Source: Anabas testudineus
Lineage: Eukaryota > Chordata > Actinopteri > Anabantiformes > Anabantidae
Direction: 5' to 3'
NCBI RefSeq assembly: GCF_900324465.2
Contig: NC_046610.1
Location: forward strand, 7,008,484 to 7,072,483
DNA: 64,000 nucleotides
Shown: positions 20,680 through 34,400 of the stretch, piece by piece
How the letters are laid out: each line of letters starts with the position of its first letter
Position numbering within the stretch: position 1 is the stretch's first letter
Made by a program: the position numbers and the translations under genes
The notes under the pieces: model-generated
Database searches by the model: none
Told to the model about the DNA's origin: nothing
The model's input: only the letters and a program-made list of their open reading frames with translations

Positions 20680-23067
20680 TTACCAGACTGTATTGAATAC
20701 GTTCACTCCATCATTAATAGTCACCGGTCTATTAATGGCTGTTTTCAAACTGTGCCAGAACCTGGGGATCTCGTTGTCATCATCGGGCCACTCCAGGTAT
20801 GTTCTGGAGTTCATGACTCTTCGTAACTGACAGAACTTTTTGGGTATAGTCTTCTTATCAATGGGCTCCAACAGAATCAGCACAACTGTATCATCATTTT
20901 GGTCAAATAATCTAAAATGGGTATAGTCCAGCTCGTACTTGCACCATTCGCTCCTGACAAAATGCTGAGAAAGTATGAAGAGTGTTTTGTAACTCTTTTC
21001 AATGCCGTCCATGATGTTGTCCAAGATCCAGCCCCCAGGAACAAAATCTCTCTTGTGGAGGCAAAGCCGGAGAGGAGGCTCCGACTGCTCAAGCTCTGGG
21101 ACCAAATGTGCTTCCACCCAACCAGAGTCCATCTCACTGTAGGACACAAAGGCATCATATGCAAGCTCTGCCTTAACTAGCTTTGGCTTCCTCTTAGCTC
21201 TCACCCAGGCCCAGGTCATCTTTAAATACCACAAAACGCTGAACTTGTGACACAAAATTACAAAGAGCAGAAACACAGCCAAGATGGCCGAGCAGAGTAA
21301 AGAAAAAGCTAAAGCCGTGTGGCACTCAAACACTGACAACCTCACATCCACTACACTAGTTCCTCTCATGGCAAACGGGGAGTCACAGATGTACATCCTG
21401 AACTCATCTCCAATTTTGACTCTGTGTTTCCTCACGTCACTTGTCATGAACGCTACAAAGTCACATGAACAGACATAGGTGTTCGAAGCAGCCTTCAGAC
21501 TCATGAGATTATTAAAATCATTTAGATTGTTACTGCTAAAAGTGTGCAAGTTGTTGTCCTGAATAGAGAGAGATGTAAGACTAGGGTATAAACCACCATG
21601 TGGAAAACTACTGATCTTGTTGCCCGAGATGTATAACTCTGTGAGGAAAGGTAGTTTGATAGTGAACACGGTCAGGAAGTTGTTCGATAGATCGAGGATG
21701 TGTAAACTTTCAGGAAGACAAGATGTCACCTTTGTCAAATGTGTTGATGAAAGATTTAGGTATCTGAGACTTGGTGGCCAGTGACAAGTCTCAGGCATAC
21801 TTTGAAATACATTTCCACTCATATCAATGTTTCTAAGCTTTGCTAGTTTGGTGAAGAGTTGGCTGTTGATTGACAGCAGGTGATTTCTGCTCACATTGAT
21901 GGTTTGGAGATTCCAAAGAACACCTTTGCCATCACACATCATTTCACTCAGTGCAATATCACTGAAAATGTTGTCACTGATATCCATATACTCCAACTTT
22001 GACATGCTACTAGATGATTTACATGGAATGGCAAACAACATGGAGTTTATCAAAGACATCTTTTTCATCACCCTTAGTAGTGGCAGCAGGAATAAAAGGG
22101 CTGGAAAAGAGTAGAACTGAGGTACCTCTATGTTTTTGAGGAAAACGACGTTCACATGCTTCATGTCAGGAATATACCAAAAGACAGTCACAGAATGTAT
22201 GAATTTTACATCTTCAAGTGCCAACATCGTTACACCAGAGGGTGACAGCAGCAACAGAAGTGCAAAACAAGCTTCAGCTGTCATGATTACATTTTTTAAA
22301 ATAACGCTAGTCGTACCAGCTTTGACAGCCACGTTAAGCAGAAACATCTGATGTGCTGTGGTGAACTGCGTGTCAGTGAGAGTCAGCGTTGTGTTTGGAT
22401 GTACAACGTCAGACAGTATGACCTTTACAAGTGCTTGATTTCTCCCAAACAAACCATTCAGACCTAGAGTCACATGGCTAATAGGCCCAATTTGTCTAAA
22501 ACAACCTTCTGCATAGTCATGCAGATTTGTACCATCAAAAAACAACTGTTCAAGACAACTCAACCCTGAGAAGTCAGTTTTCCTGACAGACTGAAAGTAG
22601 GATCCTCCAAAATATAGGGCTCTTAATTTCTTCAGCGGATGGAACAGATGGCTTGGTCCTAATGTTTCATACTTGTTCCCGAGAAGATTTAAAGACTGAA
22701 GGGAAGAAAGGTTCTTAAACCATCCAGCAGACAGCGTTTCCAGTTCGTTTGAGGACAAGTCCAATTTCTCCAGAGGAGTCAATGGGACAAATGCTTGTTC
22801 CTCGATTGTTTTGATTTTGTTGTTACTCATGATCAAAGACTTTAAACTGCCATAGGTAATAAAATCAGCATCCATTATCATCTCCAGTCTGTTGAACGAA
22901 AGGTCGAGTTCAGTGACGAGCTTTGAAGGAGCTGGAGGGACCTCCTTCAGGTTTTGCCTCGAGCAGTTACAAGATGTTTTTATGCAGGAGTAACACTGTG
23001 GTCTGGACATTTTGAAGTTTTGATGCATTAGCAGAAGGATGAACGTAAGATATGTCTGGATTCTCAT
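20680..23067 (-). CDS. tlr2: Toll-like receptor 2 (TLR1/2 family)
   Basis: A single coding exon of 2388 nt (795 aa). The start is the ATG directly after the acceptor CTTTTCAG, not the in-frame ATG at 23118, which lies in the intron. Order: signal peptide; leucine-rich repeats from about residue 45 (LDLSFNRLEMI, LDLSSNELETL, LNLLGNKYETLG); TLR2-like phrases MPETCHWPPSLRYLNLSS and LPFLTELYISGNK; a C-terminal LRR cap CSCDF...CDSPFAMRG; a membrane segment about 585-607; and a TIR domain 636-795 with YDAFVSYSE, BB loop RDFVPGGW (Pro677) and EWCKYELDY. The BB-loop proline needed for MyD88 signalling is present. Role: senses bacterial lipoproteins, with TLR1/6-type partners, at the cell surface. The position beside tmem131l matches human TLR2. 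A fish-specific TLR2 relative is the main alternative. Confidence 0.88.
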   Translation of the reverse strand: MRIQTYLTFILLLMHQNFKMSRPQCYSCIKTSCNCSRQNLKEVPPAPSKLVTELDLSFNRLEMIMDADFITYGSLKSLIMSNNKIKTIEEQAFVPLTPLEKLDLSSNELETLSAGWFKNLSSLQSLNLLGNKYETLGPSHLFHPLKKLRALYFGGSYFQSVRKTDFSGLSCLEQLFFDGTNLHDYAEGCFRQIGPISHVTLGLNGLFGRNQALVKVILSDVVHPNTTLTLTDTQFTTAHQMFLLNVAVKAGTTSVILKNVIMTAEACFALLLLLSPSGVTMLALEDVKFIHSVTVFWYIPDMKHVNVVFLKNIEVPQFYSFPALLFLLPLLRVMKKMSLINSMLFAIPCKSSSSMSKLEYMDISDNIFSDIALSEMMCDGKGVLWNLQTINVSRNHLLSINSQLFTKLAKLRNIDMSGNVFQSMPETCHWPPSLRYLNLSSTHLTKVTSCLPESLHILDLSNNFLTVFTIKLPFLTELYISGNKISSFPHGGLYPSLTSLSIQDNNLHTFSSNNLNDFNNLMSLKAASNTYVCSCDFVAFMTSDVRKHRVKIGDEFRMYICDSPFAMRGTSVVDVRLSVFECHTALAFSLLCSAILAVFLLFVILCHKFSVLWYLKMTWAWVRAKRKPKLVKAELAYDAFVSYSEMDSGWVEAHLVPELEQSEPPLRLCLHKRDFVPGGWILDNIMDGIEKSYKTLFILSQHFVRSEWCKYELDYTHFRLFDQNDDTVVLILLEPIDKKTIPKKFCQLRRVMNSRTYLEWPDDDNEIPRFWHSLKTAINRPVTINDGVNVFNTVW

Positions 23068-23540
23068 CTGAAAAGAAAAGAAAACCACCAGGATTTTTCG
23101 AAAATAAAATAAATCCATCCTTCAGCTCAATACTAATGTTAAACTGCTAGTTAGTAACATTTACCATGTCTGAATTCATCACACAAATATTAGCTAATTA
23201 GCAATAAAGTAAACGTGAAACTAATGAGATCTTTCTTAGTCACCAGTGTTTGGCAGGTTTCTATTTTGTCCAATAACTATCAGATAAATAGAAATTCTGA
23301 CCTGATGGTTGCACTTCAGTCCTAGCTGAAGAATCAGATTAGATCAAACATTTAAATTTCATTCAAATTTAATACTGGCACACAAGGTTAAACACCATCT
23401 CGGCTAATTAGTTGTACTGCCTGCATACGAGAAATAAATGCTAGGCCTTCAGTGACCATAGCATTAAATCAATACATCAACAAATTAATCAGTATTAAAA
23501 GATATAACTGAAAGATATACAGAAAACAAACAGGAAATAC

Positions 23541-23710
23541 CTTGATGGGTTTGTTGTGCTTGCAGCTGAAAAATGTTATCCTTCTTCAGCACAGTTGTGA
23601 ATTGGCAGAAATAAATATTCACCAATTCAGATGTTTCGCTACTCTAGTTTGCAAAGTTAGTTATTCTGCCTCATAAGTAAGCTGAGCAACACATACAGCA
23701 ACAGTTGATA
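23541..23710 (-). other. Non-coding first exon of tlr2
   Basis: A good donor (CATCAAG then GTATTTC) at 23541 pairs with the acceptor directly before the tlr2 ATG, giving a 473-bp intron in the 5' UTR. A TATA-like ATTATATAAT lies at about 23736-23745, about 30 nt beyond the assumed start site. Confidence 0.6.
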
Positions 23711-23826
23711 ATGCAAGCTTCCTGGCAAAGCTTTGGGATTATATAATCTCAGAAGCAACAGGAAGGTGGTTGGATTCTTTGGTTTCACAGTTCAGACGGC
23801 AGACTCAGCTAAAAACAGCATGAAGG

Positions 23827-25040
23827 GCTTGAGGTTGATAACCACCTGCAACAAACCAAGTCCCTTTTCCTGTTACGCTGCTACCAAGACATCAGCATAA
23901 TTTTTTTTGAACAACATATTCTCATTAAAAATGTTTTTTCATGTGGCTGAGAAGAGAAGAATGAACCAGCATCATTTACTTTACTGCTGTTCTATGTTTT
24001 ATTTTTTTATTTATGACTAACAGGAAGTGAGCTGTCCAAACATTCGTCTAGTCTTCTGTCAAGTGGGAAATACTCCAGCCCACAGGAACCTCAACAGGGA
24101 CGCACTAATGTTGGAACTAGGGAAAATGTTTTCTTTAGTTTAGGTTTTCTTCTATGTCTCTATTTTATGTTTTGTTTGACGTTCGTGTTTATGACAAAAC
24201 AAAATCAAATGTAAGGTCAAGTGTGGAGCTTGATCTGTAATGGGGATTAAAAGTTTGCTCCATTTTAAAACGATCTGTCTTGGTAAACCTCTAACTTTAC
24301 AACAGTGCACTTAACCCTTTCGTGAGCACCACATCTGTGTGCTCAGCGAGTGCAGGAAGTCGCAAGGTCTCGAATACTTTACAGGCCAGTTATGGTAAGG
24401 CTCATAGGACCATGGAAACTATGTAAACTATGTAGAGCTTGAGGTTGATCACCACCTGCAACCAACCAATTCTTTTTCCTGTCAGGATGTTACAAAGCAC
24501 TTAACTTTTAATTTAGACTAAATGTTATGTTTGATTAAAACTATAACTTACAAACATTTGTGTTGCATCTAGTTCTATTTGACTGGAAAATGCACTAAAC
24601 TAGTATGAATATTTTTTTACAAGTGAAACATTTTGTTCTAGTGCTAACAGGCTCTGGATGATATTTACACAAACACTGTTACAAATACACATTTCCAAAA
24701 AGGGAGACTAATGATTTTGTTGAGTCCAGCTTAACTTAATTTGGATAATTTAGGTCTGAAAGAAAATATCGGCTCAGGTCACGATAAATTTGTAAGGAAA
24801 ATCTTACAACCATATCAAACAACCATATCTTTTATTTATTTATAAGATCTGTTATTAAAGTTCATGTTGTCTTTAGTTTTGGGTTTCTTCTTAGTTTTTA
24901 TATTTTTCTTGTTTTGTTTGACATGGTGGGGGGACCTCTTTTGCAAAACCACTAACTTGTGTTCAGTAAATGCAGGAAGTGGCATCGTCTCAAATATCTT
25001 ATGAGTCAGTTCATAGGACCACAGAAATAACTTAAGTGTT
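23827..25040. repeat. Old tandem duplication of about 0.6 kb upstream of tlr2
   Basis: Unit 1 (about 23827-24435) and unit 2 (about 24437-25040) share a left end (GCTTGAGGTTGATNACCACC, then a shared TTTTTCCTGT), a middle block (TTAG..TTTCTTCT...TTGTTTGAC at 24133-24182 and 24871-24922) and a right end (TGCAGGAAGT, then GTCTC.AATA, then TCATAGGACCA). Identity is roughly 75-85% in the matching blocks. The interior between them has diverged or contains indels. Confidence 0.65.
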
Positions 25041-25275
25041 CTGTAGTTTTTCTGATTAAATAATACAAATAAAGTGTAGTTTTAGTGTTTGTTTGTGACT
25101 GTAGCAAATACTTCAGAAAATGAAATGAAAGCTACTAGTGACTGTTGAAGTTTATGCCTCTGACAAGTGATTCAAATTAAACTTCAGAGCGCAGCTAAGG
25201 AAAACGGCAGGTAGACGAGTTCACAACTTAATTAAATAAAAGATTGACGTGGGGTTCAAGTACAAAACCTTTTTT

Positions 25276-25281
25276 TTTATT
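25276..25281 (-). promoter_or_regulatory. Poly(A) signal of tmem131l
   Basis: AATAAA followed by an A run on the minus strand, about 220 nt beyond the stop codon. A nearer AATAAA around 25422 is an alternative. Confidence 0.4.
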
Positions 25282-25499
25282 TTCTATGATCAAAACTGCA
25301 AAACATCTAGAAAAATATACAACAAATGCTTAACCTTTCACAACATTTAACATTTGAAAATGGGAACATAAAAGAAAAGGAATATTCACATTTTCCCCAA
25401 TAATGATAAAAGAACATTCATTTTTATTTCCTTTCTTTTACATATCAATTTTTATATGTTTGCAATTACTGTTAAGGTCTGCGTTTTGTTTTTTTTATT

Positions 25500-28400
25500 T
25501 TAAACATCTCCACAGTAGCCGGAGTCGTTGGAGAGTTGTGAGTTGGAGCTGCGGTTGGAAGAAGAGTTCCATATGTCCAGGTTCATGTGTGGGCCAAACG
25601 GGTTGAAGCTGGAGTACTGGATCGGTCTGCAGGGCCCCACCGGCTCCCGGATGAAAGGAGAATGAGGAGGGGTGATGGGAGACACAGGGGACATTGGGGC
25701 TGATCGCTCAGACTGGAAATGGCTCTGGTAGTGCTCGCTCTGAGGAGTCCAGATGGATCCAAACAGGCTGGACATGGGGGAGAGGCTGCGGGTACCCGAG
25801 AAGAATGGCTGTGCAGGATGAAGAGAGGGGAAACCATGAAGTGTTGCACCAGTTTGTCTGAGCTGCTGTAGCTGGTTTGTCTTTTCAGGAGCTACTGTAC
25901 AAAGCCGTCTAATAAAGCTTCGTCCCAACTCTGCACTTGATGACATTTCTAACCTTACCTGTCAGTGCTGTGCTACCACTGTTCCCTGCGGTGATGACCT
26001 GGCTGCTGTTGCTCAGCTTTTAAATCTCATCTCTCCATTTCAGCAAAAATAAGACGACCTTCTCGCTCTAGTAAAAACGGCAAAGTTTCTCCGCATCCTC
26101 AGCAAAAAAGTTAACTTTTCATGTGACATAGGGACTAGTGATTAAGATGCATGATATGTAACTGCAACATCCCGTCACCCCATCACCTGGAGAGCTTTTC
26201 TGCATCTCATTCCTTCTCTTTCCAAATCTTTTTTGATTATTTCTATACTGTTACACTTACAGAAATTATTAAAGTAAAAAAGGAAAGGTTATCCCTTCAG
26301 GTAATACTTCAGCTTCATCCAATATTGGTAAGCTTTAATTAAAAAACTAAACAAAACATGAAAGCCTTGACTTACTGACTGCAGTACAGTGGTTTATAAC
26401 ATAAAATGACAACATGGCTCGCTAAATGTCTGTTCCCAGCAGGTACTTTGTCTTTGTTTGATGTCAGTTTTTAAAGGCCATTACACAGCTTTGATGTAAT
26501 TATTAAACCTAACACAGTGGAAATTTGAGGCAGATTTTAAGGTCAAAACATAGAATCTCATAATGCATCATAATCAATGCTTTGTCTATAAAGACAATGT
26601 ATTAGCCTCGAATACAGTATGACAAGATAAAGTTGGCTGATAATATCAGCTGAGGAGTAACATGAGTAAAACCACACATGAAGTGCACACAACACTGCCC
26701 AGGATCGTGTATCAAGACAGTGTGAAAAGGCGGAGCAGCAAATTAAAGCAGTTTATAAAACCCCCTTTCAGTGAGACTGAGTCTATTAAACCACACACTT
26801 GTTCCTCATTTTTGCTAAAAAAAAAAAAAAAACCAAAACAAAAAAACCTGCACACTTCCTCTTAAGCTGCAAAACAGGGAAGATGTTTGTGTCTTTGTGT
26901 GTAATTCTGTTCAAATGACACAAGTATACAGCTGTACACCAAATTTGTCACCTTACATCTCAGCTATTTAGCATTTTCAGATAGCAGCTTTATCAGAATC
27001 TTGATTATCTTATCTGGTGTGAATCTCCTACACGTCTTACAAACTCACATGAAAGTTTATTTAACTTGAGTGAAGCAACAACAAAATGGCTTAATACTGT
27101 GGTTACACTGTGATCACAGCACAGTGGGCTGTGTAAGAAATGGCAACAACCCACTGTTTCCCCATAGTCTCTGATAGGGTATATCATATTATAGTGTTAT
27201 TTCACACGGTGCTGCTTCATTTACATTATTTAAATATCCTTTTACATAACCTACTACATTTATTCTTCATTTTCCAGATATATATCTGTATCTAAGTGCA
27301 ACTATCTGCTGTTCTGTGTTATTTTATTGAGGTTTATTTGTTATGGACATATTAGTCCATGTATTAAGTAATGATGTATGATTTCTAAATAATAAATCAT
27401 TACGTCCTAGCTGGTGGGGGCACTGCTTTACATTTTACTTCATTAATCAGCAACTATTCTGATATTCGAAAGTATTTGAGCCATTTTTGAGCACAAAAGC
27501 CCAAAATCTACTGACAACTGAAAAACATTTTTCATTTCACTATTTTCTGACTACAATAAATGTCAGGGGAAGAATAAAACCACTGGTCAGTACCCAGATA
27601 ACTTGCACCTGACTAAACTATGATATTAGTGTTGTGAGTCGGTACCTTGCTGCCCACACAGTCCCAGGTTGAGGGTGATTCCTGAGGTTGTTCCTCACTC
27701 CAGCTGGTCTGATTGCTGTGTGTGTTCTGGCCCTCCTGTCCGGGAAAACCACTTGGAAATGTCCCATTACCTGCAAAATAATTAAAAATAAAAAAACTTA
27801 ACATTAAGCTGAGTTTAATGCTTATGGTCACAACAGCAAGTGTCAAGTGATTTTATTCTTTAGGTTAAAATGAATCAAATGTAAATACTGTAGACAGTTT
27901 GTTTATAGACATCAAATTACCTATGATGGGTCCATCCTCACAGTAGGCATACTGACTGTTGCTATGACTGTTGGCACTACTCCAATTAAACCTGCATGGA
28001 ACAAAGGAAACATTTGATCCAACAGATAAAACTGTAAGAGATCTACTCAAACACAAGACTCACTGCTGCAGCACTGTGAAAGTAAATATTTAAACAATAA
28101 ACCAGCATCAGTTAACATGGTTTGTCTTCATTTCATCATGAGCAATAATAATATATCACTTTGTAAATATAATTTTTTAATATAATTTGCCAACCTATGA
28201 ACCTTGCCAACCTATTTATTTATGACTTTCTGTAATATTTTTCACAAAGCTAGCATGAAATGCTGTTTTTCTGTTATTCTTTTACAAGACAACTGTTCTG
28301 CCACTTTATTTCTGTTTCACATTTTCCCTCTAAATTGGCAAAAAGCACCAAAGCTTTTATGGAAAACTCCTTATTTTCCTCAGTTTCTTTGTAAAATAAA

Positions 28401-31400
28401 AAACAAAGCTGGCTTCTTTTTATTTGCATTGCATGATTTTTTGCCACTTGAGGGCAGAAGAACCTAACAAAAAGCTGGCAATTACAGAGCTGGACAGTAG
28501 GTTTCCACCAAAACTATTTGCTTCGTTTGTATTTAGTAAATCCAAATTTGTTATGTTAAACTCAAATGTCTTCATTGTACAGTAAACACAAATGAACTGC
28601 CCTTACCAATACCATACTTTTGGAGGGGACAACATTAACATTCATATGCAGTCACATCTCTGTCTGATGAATGTTCGTCCAAATTAGACCTGCTCTGTTT
28701 ACAATTTGAGATAAGATCTTAGATTGTTTAATGTTGGACTTTTTCATTATCTTTTCACTGTTTGTTGTTTGTTTGCTGGATTACAAACAAAACAGACATT
28801 TAATTTACTGTTAATATAAAAATATTTCTTGGTGGAGCTTTAACTATTGAGCAGAAGAACACCTACCTATTGTATGTTCTGGTGGTTGCCTGCTGAGGTA
28901 TATAGGGCGCTTCCGTGGTGTTGTATCTGAACTCGTTGGTGAGGGGGATGGATGGAGCTGACCATGTTTCTTCAGGAAAATACTGACCTGTGAGGTCTGA
29001 GGGACATCAGAAATTAGAAAATGACATACATGCTACTTTAGTTGACTTTTATTTGGCCTTTCAAACTTGATTTGTTCTTGTGGGATGAGAAGTATGAACT
29101 TAATATATAGCAAATGTATCCGTCTTTACCCATGTTCCTGTCCACTCCTGCAGCAACAGCAGCAAAGCTTGGGGCAAAGTTGGGTGCTGTGGAATCTGGG
29201 CTTTGGCACAGGTCTTTACGGTACAAACTGTTCATGCTGAGAAGAAAAAAAACAATGGTTGCAGTTGGAGTGTTTGTTTTCCATGTTCTCTGAAAGAAAA
29301 CCGATTGCAGTCTGGATATTTTTGGCAGTACCATGGCTACGGTGCAAAGAGAATAACAATAAACATTCATAGCTTACTTTTTAACTAGCTTAAGTTATAT
29401 GCAGTTTTGAAAACATTTTGTAGCAATAGGAAGACTAAGAACAGATTTAAACAATGCTGGAGAGGATATAAGTAAATATATAATCTAAATGAGCACTTTT
29501 CATAAGATTTTTAGCTCATTATCATTAGTGGTCAGTACAGACTGATTTGGTAGCAGCATGTTCCTGTGGAGGCTCAACCAACCATCAGAGCCAATGCTTG
29601 TGTCCAGATTAACATGTGTTTGCTCACGTACCTTTGAGCCTTGTAGTTTGTATTCATGGCCTGGTAGCAGTCTCTCTCTACTGGGTAGCTGTACTGTGTG
29701 GAGTCCCCTGGAAAAACATAACAAAACAATACAATAATATAATTTAATAGCTGTACACATCTGTGAACAAACTTTGTATCATAGAACAGTATGACTATAA
29801 AGAGATAAGCACCAGAGAACTGCAGTTCTAGTTCTTACAGTATATTCCTAGAAAATGCAGTGTATTAGAGCTGCATACTTTTTCTAGTTGAGGTAGTGCA
29901 GGCATGTATCCGGGCACTGGGATCCTTGTCTCCCTCCATGCTGCTGGCACTGCTCCAGCTGCCCCAGCTCCCTCTGCTAGCCCTCACACTTCCTGAGGAA
30001 CTGCCTGAGTCTGAACCTGACTCACACACGCCACCACCACGTCGCTCTGTAGCACACTTTCTTCTAGGGCGAGCAGGACAAACACCTGCCGAACATCAGG
30101 AAAGGTCAGTGACATTAGTATCAGCTGTTCAGTTACTGCTGAGTTGGTAAAGGTGCAGAAAAAAAGTTAGGAGGATACCCACCGTTCTGTTTGAGGGGGT
30201 TCTCCACACTCTGTATAGGCTTTGGTGCTTCTAACTTGGAGACGTTGCAGCAGCGATTCCTGTTGCGGGTTCCACTGATGTTACGGTCCCCTGTTTTCCA
30301 GTCAGGTTCAATCTCCCTCTCTGGCATCACTAGTATGTTGTGCTCAGAAGTGCTAAAGAAATAATAAGACATTAATAATATATTGTTATTGTATCAAAGC
30401 AAAAGTGAACACATATATTGAAGTATTTGTAAATAGTAAAGAGTATGTCCTACCTGGTAACATTTTCTGTCTTTCTGCGACTCCTCTTTCCCTTTGTATT
30501 CCCTGGTGCAGTGCAAGTCTCTGCGCTCTGTGCCTTCTTTTTCTGGCCTTTTTCTTCTCTTAGCTGGAGAAGCAAAAACATTAGTGAATGGTTAATTTTT
30601 TACAGAAACCGACAGCATTTTTATATCAATAAGTAATACATGCATTTAACTGAGTAAGTACTGCTGTGGTAAATTTCAGCACCGTTCTTACCTCTAGTTC
30701 AGAACTGTCCCTTTTCTGAGAGTCAATCTTCTCTGCGTAGTGCGCCTTCTCTACAGGTCTGCACACTAACAGGCCTGGACTAGGTCCTGGACCCACTGTT
30801 ACATTATCTGGGAAACCAGCAGGCATTTCCACAGGAAACATAACTGCTGCTGGCACTCTATCCTCTACAGTGCTGAGGGAGTCTTCTTTAAAGTCTGTGG
30901 ATATCTTTTCATCCAGCTCACTGATGAAAGATGGTTCGTTGTTATTGCAGACATCGGGGTCTGGGGTCAGGGGAGCTTCCACTGTCAGGTCTTCATGCTC
31001 TTCATCCATTATCACACCACCAGCTGCTGCTGTGGATGAACTGGACTTGTATTTCGTATAATAGAGTGAAACCTTGTGTTTCTTTTGAGGTTGAGATGGG
31101 GTAGTTGAGGAGCCTTTCTTTGAAGACTGAGGACGTGAAGCGGGGCTGTTGGCTAAAGCTGGAGATCCACGCCCCTTCCCTTTGTCGGAGGTGTGACAGG
31201 TGTCCACATAGCTCTTACAACTTCCCTTTGTTTTACTGCCCAAACAAGACACAAATACACAAAGTTTTAACACTAACACTGCACAGAGTAAGGAGTCTAT
31301 GCATTGTACATATCAATTCCTGACAGCACTGGACATACTTTACTCCATTGGGTGTGATATTGTTGACAGAGCCATTGTCCCTGGGCAGAACAAAGTTGGG

Positions 31401-34400
31401 ATTGCTTCTGATGCTGGGTGTGGAGAATTCATTTAGAATATACTGAGCCTGACGAAAAGCCATCAGACACACGCCGAACAGGGAGAAGCTGCCAAGAAAA
31501 TACATTCAAACATTATAAGAAAATGTGAAACTACACACAAACGAATGTGATTCAACACCCCTGTTCTTTAAAGATACAAACATAAATCGCACTCCTAACA
31601 GACTAATTCTTAATTTCTCAGTTAGCAATATGGTGTTTTTAAGTGATGTTTATTAAATATTTTTGGTTGATTTAGAAAACGTATAGAAATTATTCAGCAT
31701 AGAGACACAGTGTGTCTCTCACATAAATAAAAATATGTTGAGATTCTGAAAGAATTAATTAAAAGACACTAACCATGTGAAGATGAGGGTGACCACCCAG
31801 AAAGTTTCCTCCCAGCTGGGACCAGGAACCACCTGAGCACAGAGAGGCAACATGTGGTGGGGCAGTGTCACGTTGAGGGTGAAAGGGAAAGAGGTGCCAC
31901 GTGACGTCACCAGTGTGAGGTCCCGAATCACCCAGGATGAGGTGAAGTCTGGGGTGAACCTGAGTAAACAGACAAATAGAGACAATGAGATGAAGAAACA
32001 TGGAGAGTGAATCAATGATGGAGAAACAGAACATGACGATAAAAAGGAAAAGAAAAGAATAATTTTCTAATTAGGACATTTTAAAATATTTCAAGAGGAT
32101 GCAAAAGAGAAAGCGAGACGATATAAAATGGATCAACAGATGTGAGCATTGCTAGTTCTCATGACCTCAGAGTCTTTTCATGTATAACTTGATGGGTAAT
32201 ATGTAGCAAGTAATAAAGATGTAACATTAAGACATTATTCAAATTTTAAATCAACAGTAGTTAAATAGTTATCCACTGTAACTGAGAAAGCAGGTTACAA
32301 ATCCACTTACGCAATAGTGATCTCAGCGGAGGTGTTCTGATCGAGGCTGAAGGATCTACACTGCAGCACCTCGAAACCAAATCCATGACACTTATATCCA
32401 TTTATATTCATAGACATCACTGTCAGTGGAAGTTCTCCTGCATTTTCCACCTTAAAACTTTTTCTTATGGCAAAAAGAGGCTTGTTGGTGCGCAGACCTA
32501 AGAACACATCAAGATGTTAAGTCAGTACTTGAGTCTAGCACAATAGCAAAACATTACTTAAATGTACAAAACAACCTCACCATCACGACACTCCATTAGA
32601 GTTGACTGAGGAACATTGAAGCGCAGAGAGGCTCCCTGGCCAGGCAGTTTGCCTCCAACTCTTAGCAGCTCTTTGGCCCCATGGCCCTGCACCATCACCA
32701 TGTCAAACACCGTCAAGTTGTTCCTGAAGAACAATTAGGAACACAGGCAATCTAAACCCTTGATCTGCACTGCTGAGACTGTGTACCAAACTAAAATATT
32801 GATAGGTATGTTGATCAACATTTAAAAAATGTTTCTTCAACGCTTTGACAGAAAAGAAGATACCTCAACAAATGTGCTTCAAGAAAATGTTTAAACTGTC
32901 AACTCTTAACTCAAATCTAACACTGTAATATTCAAAAAGTATAAACAAACCTATCCTAGTAATGTTTAAGTACTGTGAATCATTACCTAATGATAAGAAT
33001 GGTAGTGGTTGGCTTGTGTTCAGAGGGAGTAAAAACCACAGCGACCTCTCTGGCCTCCCAGGGCTGCAGCAGCAGACGCAGGACACCGTCTCCCTTTATG
33101 TCCTCAACACTCTCACTCGCCTGAACACAAACAAACAAAAAAGACATAAGCTAGATAAAACAAGCTATACTGACAAATGGCAGAGATGTCAGTGTTTAAT
33201 GAATGAGTAGTTAGATACATGCTGTCAACCAAAAGTCAGTGAGTAAATACTGAAAGATACCCTTTAGTTCTCAGGATTGTTTCTGAGATTTACCTTGGGA
33301 GGAGAAGCCAACAGAGAAAACTCTTTGGTGCTGATGTTGACAGAGAGGGGGCTGATATTAAACCTGCAAATCAAAACAAGACTGTTTACAAACTAGAGGA
33401 ATTTGCTGGAGCATCGTGGCACAAAATAGCCAAAGCAGAGAATCACTAACTGTGACATAAAACATTTACTGTACTGTGCACACCATTTGGTTAAGAGGTC
33501 CAGAGCCTCCAGGGGGGCAGGGTACAAGGAGAGGATTTGAATCTCGACAAAGATAACTGAAGATGAAGGATTCTTCAACATAAAAGTCTTCACCTGAAAC
33601 AAATAAAAATACAGTTTCATTAGACAAATGTCACAAGTTGTTTATTATATCCCTACAAATAAAACCACCAGAATTTGAATGGTAGTCCACCTTGCTCTCA
33701 TTCACAGGCGTGGCACCAAAATCCAGAGGGGAGGACGTCTCTAGAGGGAGCCTGGGCCACCTGAGAGGACAAAGGAATTAACATGATATCATGTTAATGC
33801 TGTGTCATGACCAACTACGAGGCTTTTAATAGCATGAATAGGAGAGTGGCGTGACTGACCTGCATGGCAGTTTGTCTTTGTGGTTCTGCCATCGAGAGCA
33901 GAGTTCAGCAGCCAGCTTGCTATCTATAGCCCAGGATGAGTGGAAGAAATCTGGGAGGAGAGAGCGCTGCCATTCTGAATGACCTGATGAGAACAAAAAA
34001 GAAGGAATTAGCTCATATACTCATATTATGACATTTTCTCTCACACCAGTGATTATGACCTGCCATGTCTCACCTGTTTCAGACAATCTGAGTGGGCAAG
34101 GTCGCCCACACTCCCGTTCCACCTCAAACACCACCCCTCCCTGCTGACAGCGTGAACACACAATTGATTGCCACAGCTCATCCTGTGTGCTGAAAATTAA
34201 ATCTCACATATTACTAACCAAGCTCTATGGCTGTTCTTTTACCTTGGAAGGAGTAGAATCAAATTGGAGAGGAATGTGCAGAGCAGGGTCCAGGCTAGTA
34301 TCCAAACTCAGGGTGTACAGCTGGTTGACAGGCAGGACCCTGCTGAGCAGCTGGAGGGAGAGGATCCGCCAGCAGCCCTGGGGAACAGTCAGTGGGCCAC

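Noticed and set aside
23068-23118. Upstream in-frame ATG for tlr2 (17 extra residues)
   Set aside because: A strong acceptor (CTTTTCAG) lies directly before the inner ATG and a matching non-coding exon exists upstream, so the extra codons are intronic.
24062-24076. NF-kappaB-like word GGGAAATACTCC upstream of tlr2
   Set aside because: It does not fit the ten-base consensus in any register.
34183-34192. Alternative acceptor seven bases upstream of tmem131l exon 15
   Set aside because: It leads to a stop within four codons. The inner CACACAG acceptor keeps the frame and matches the family.
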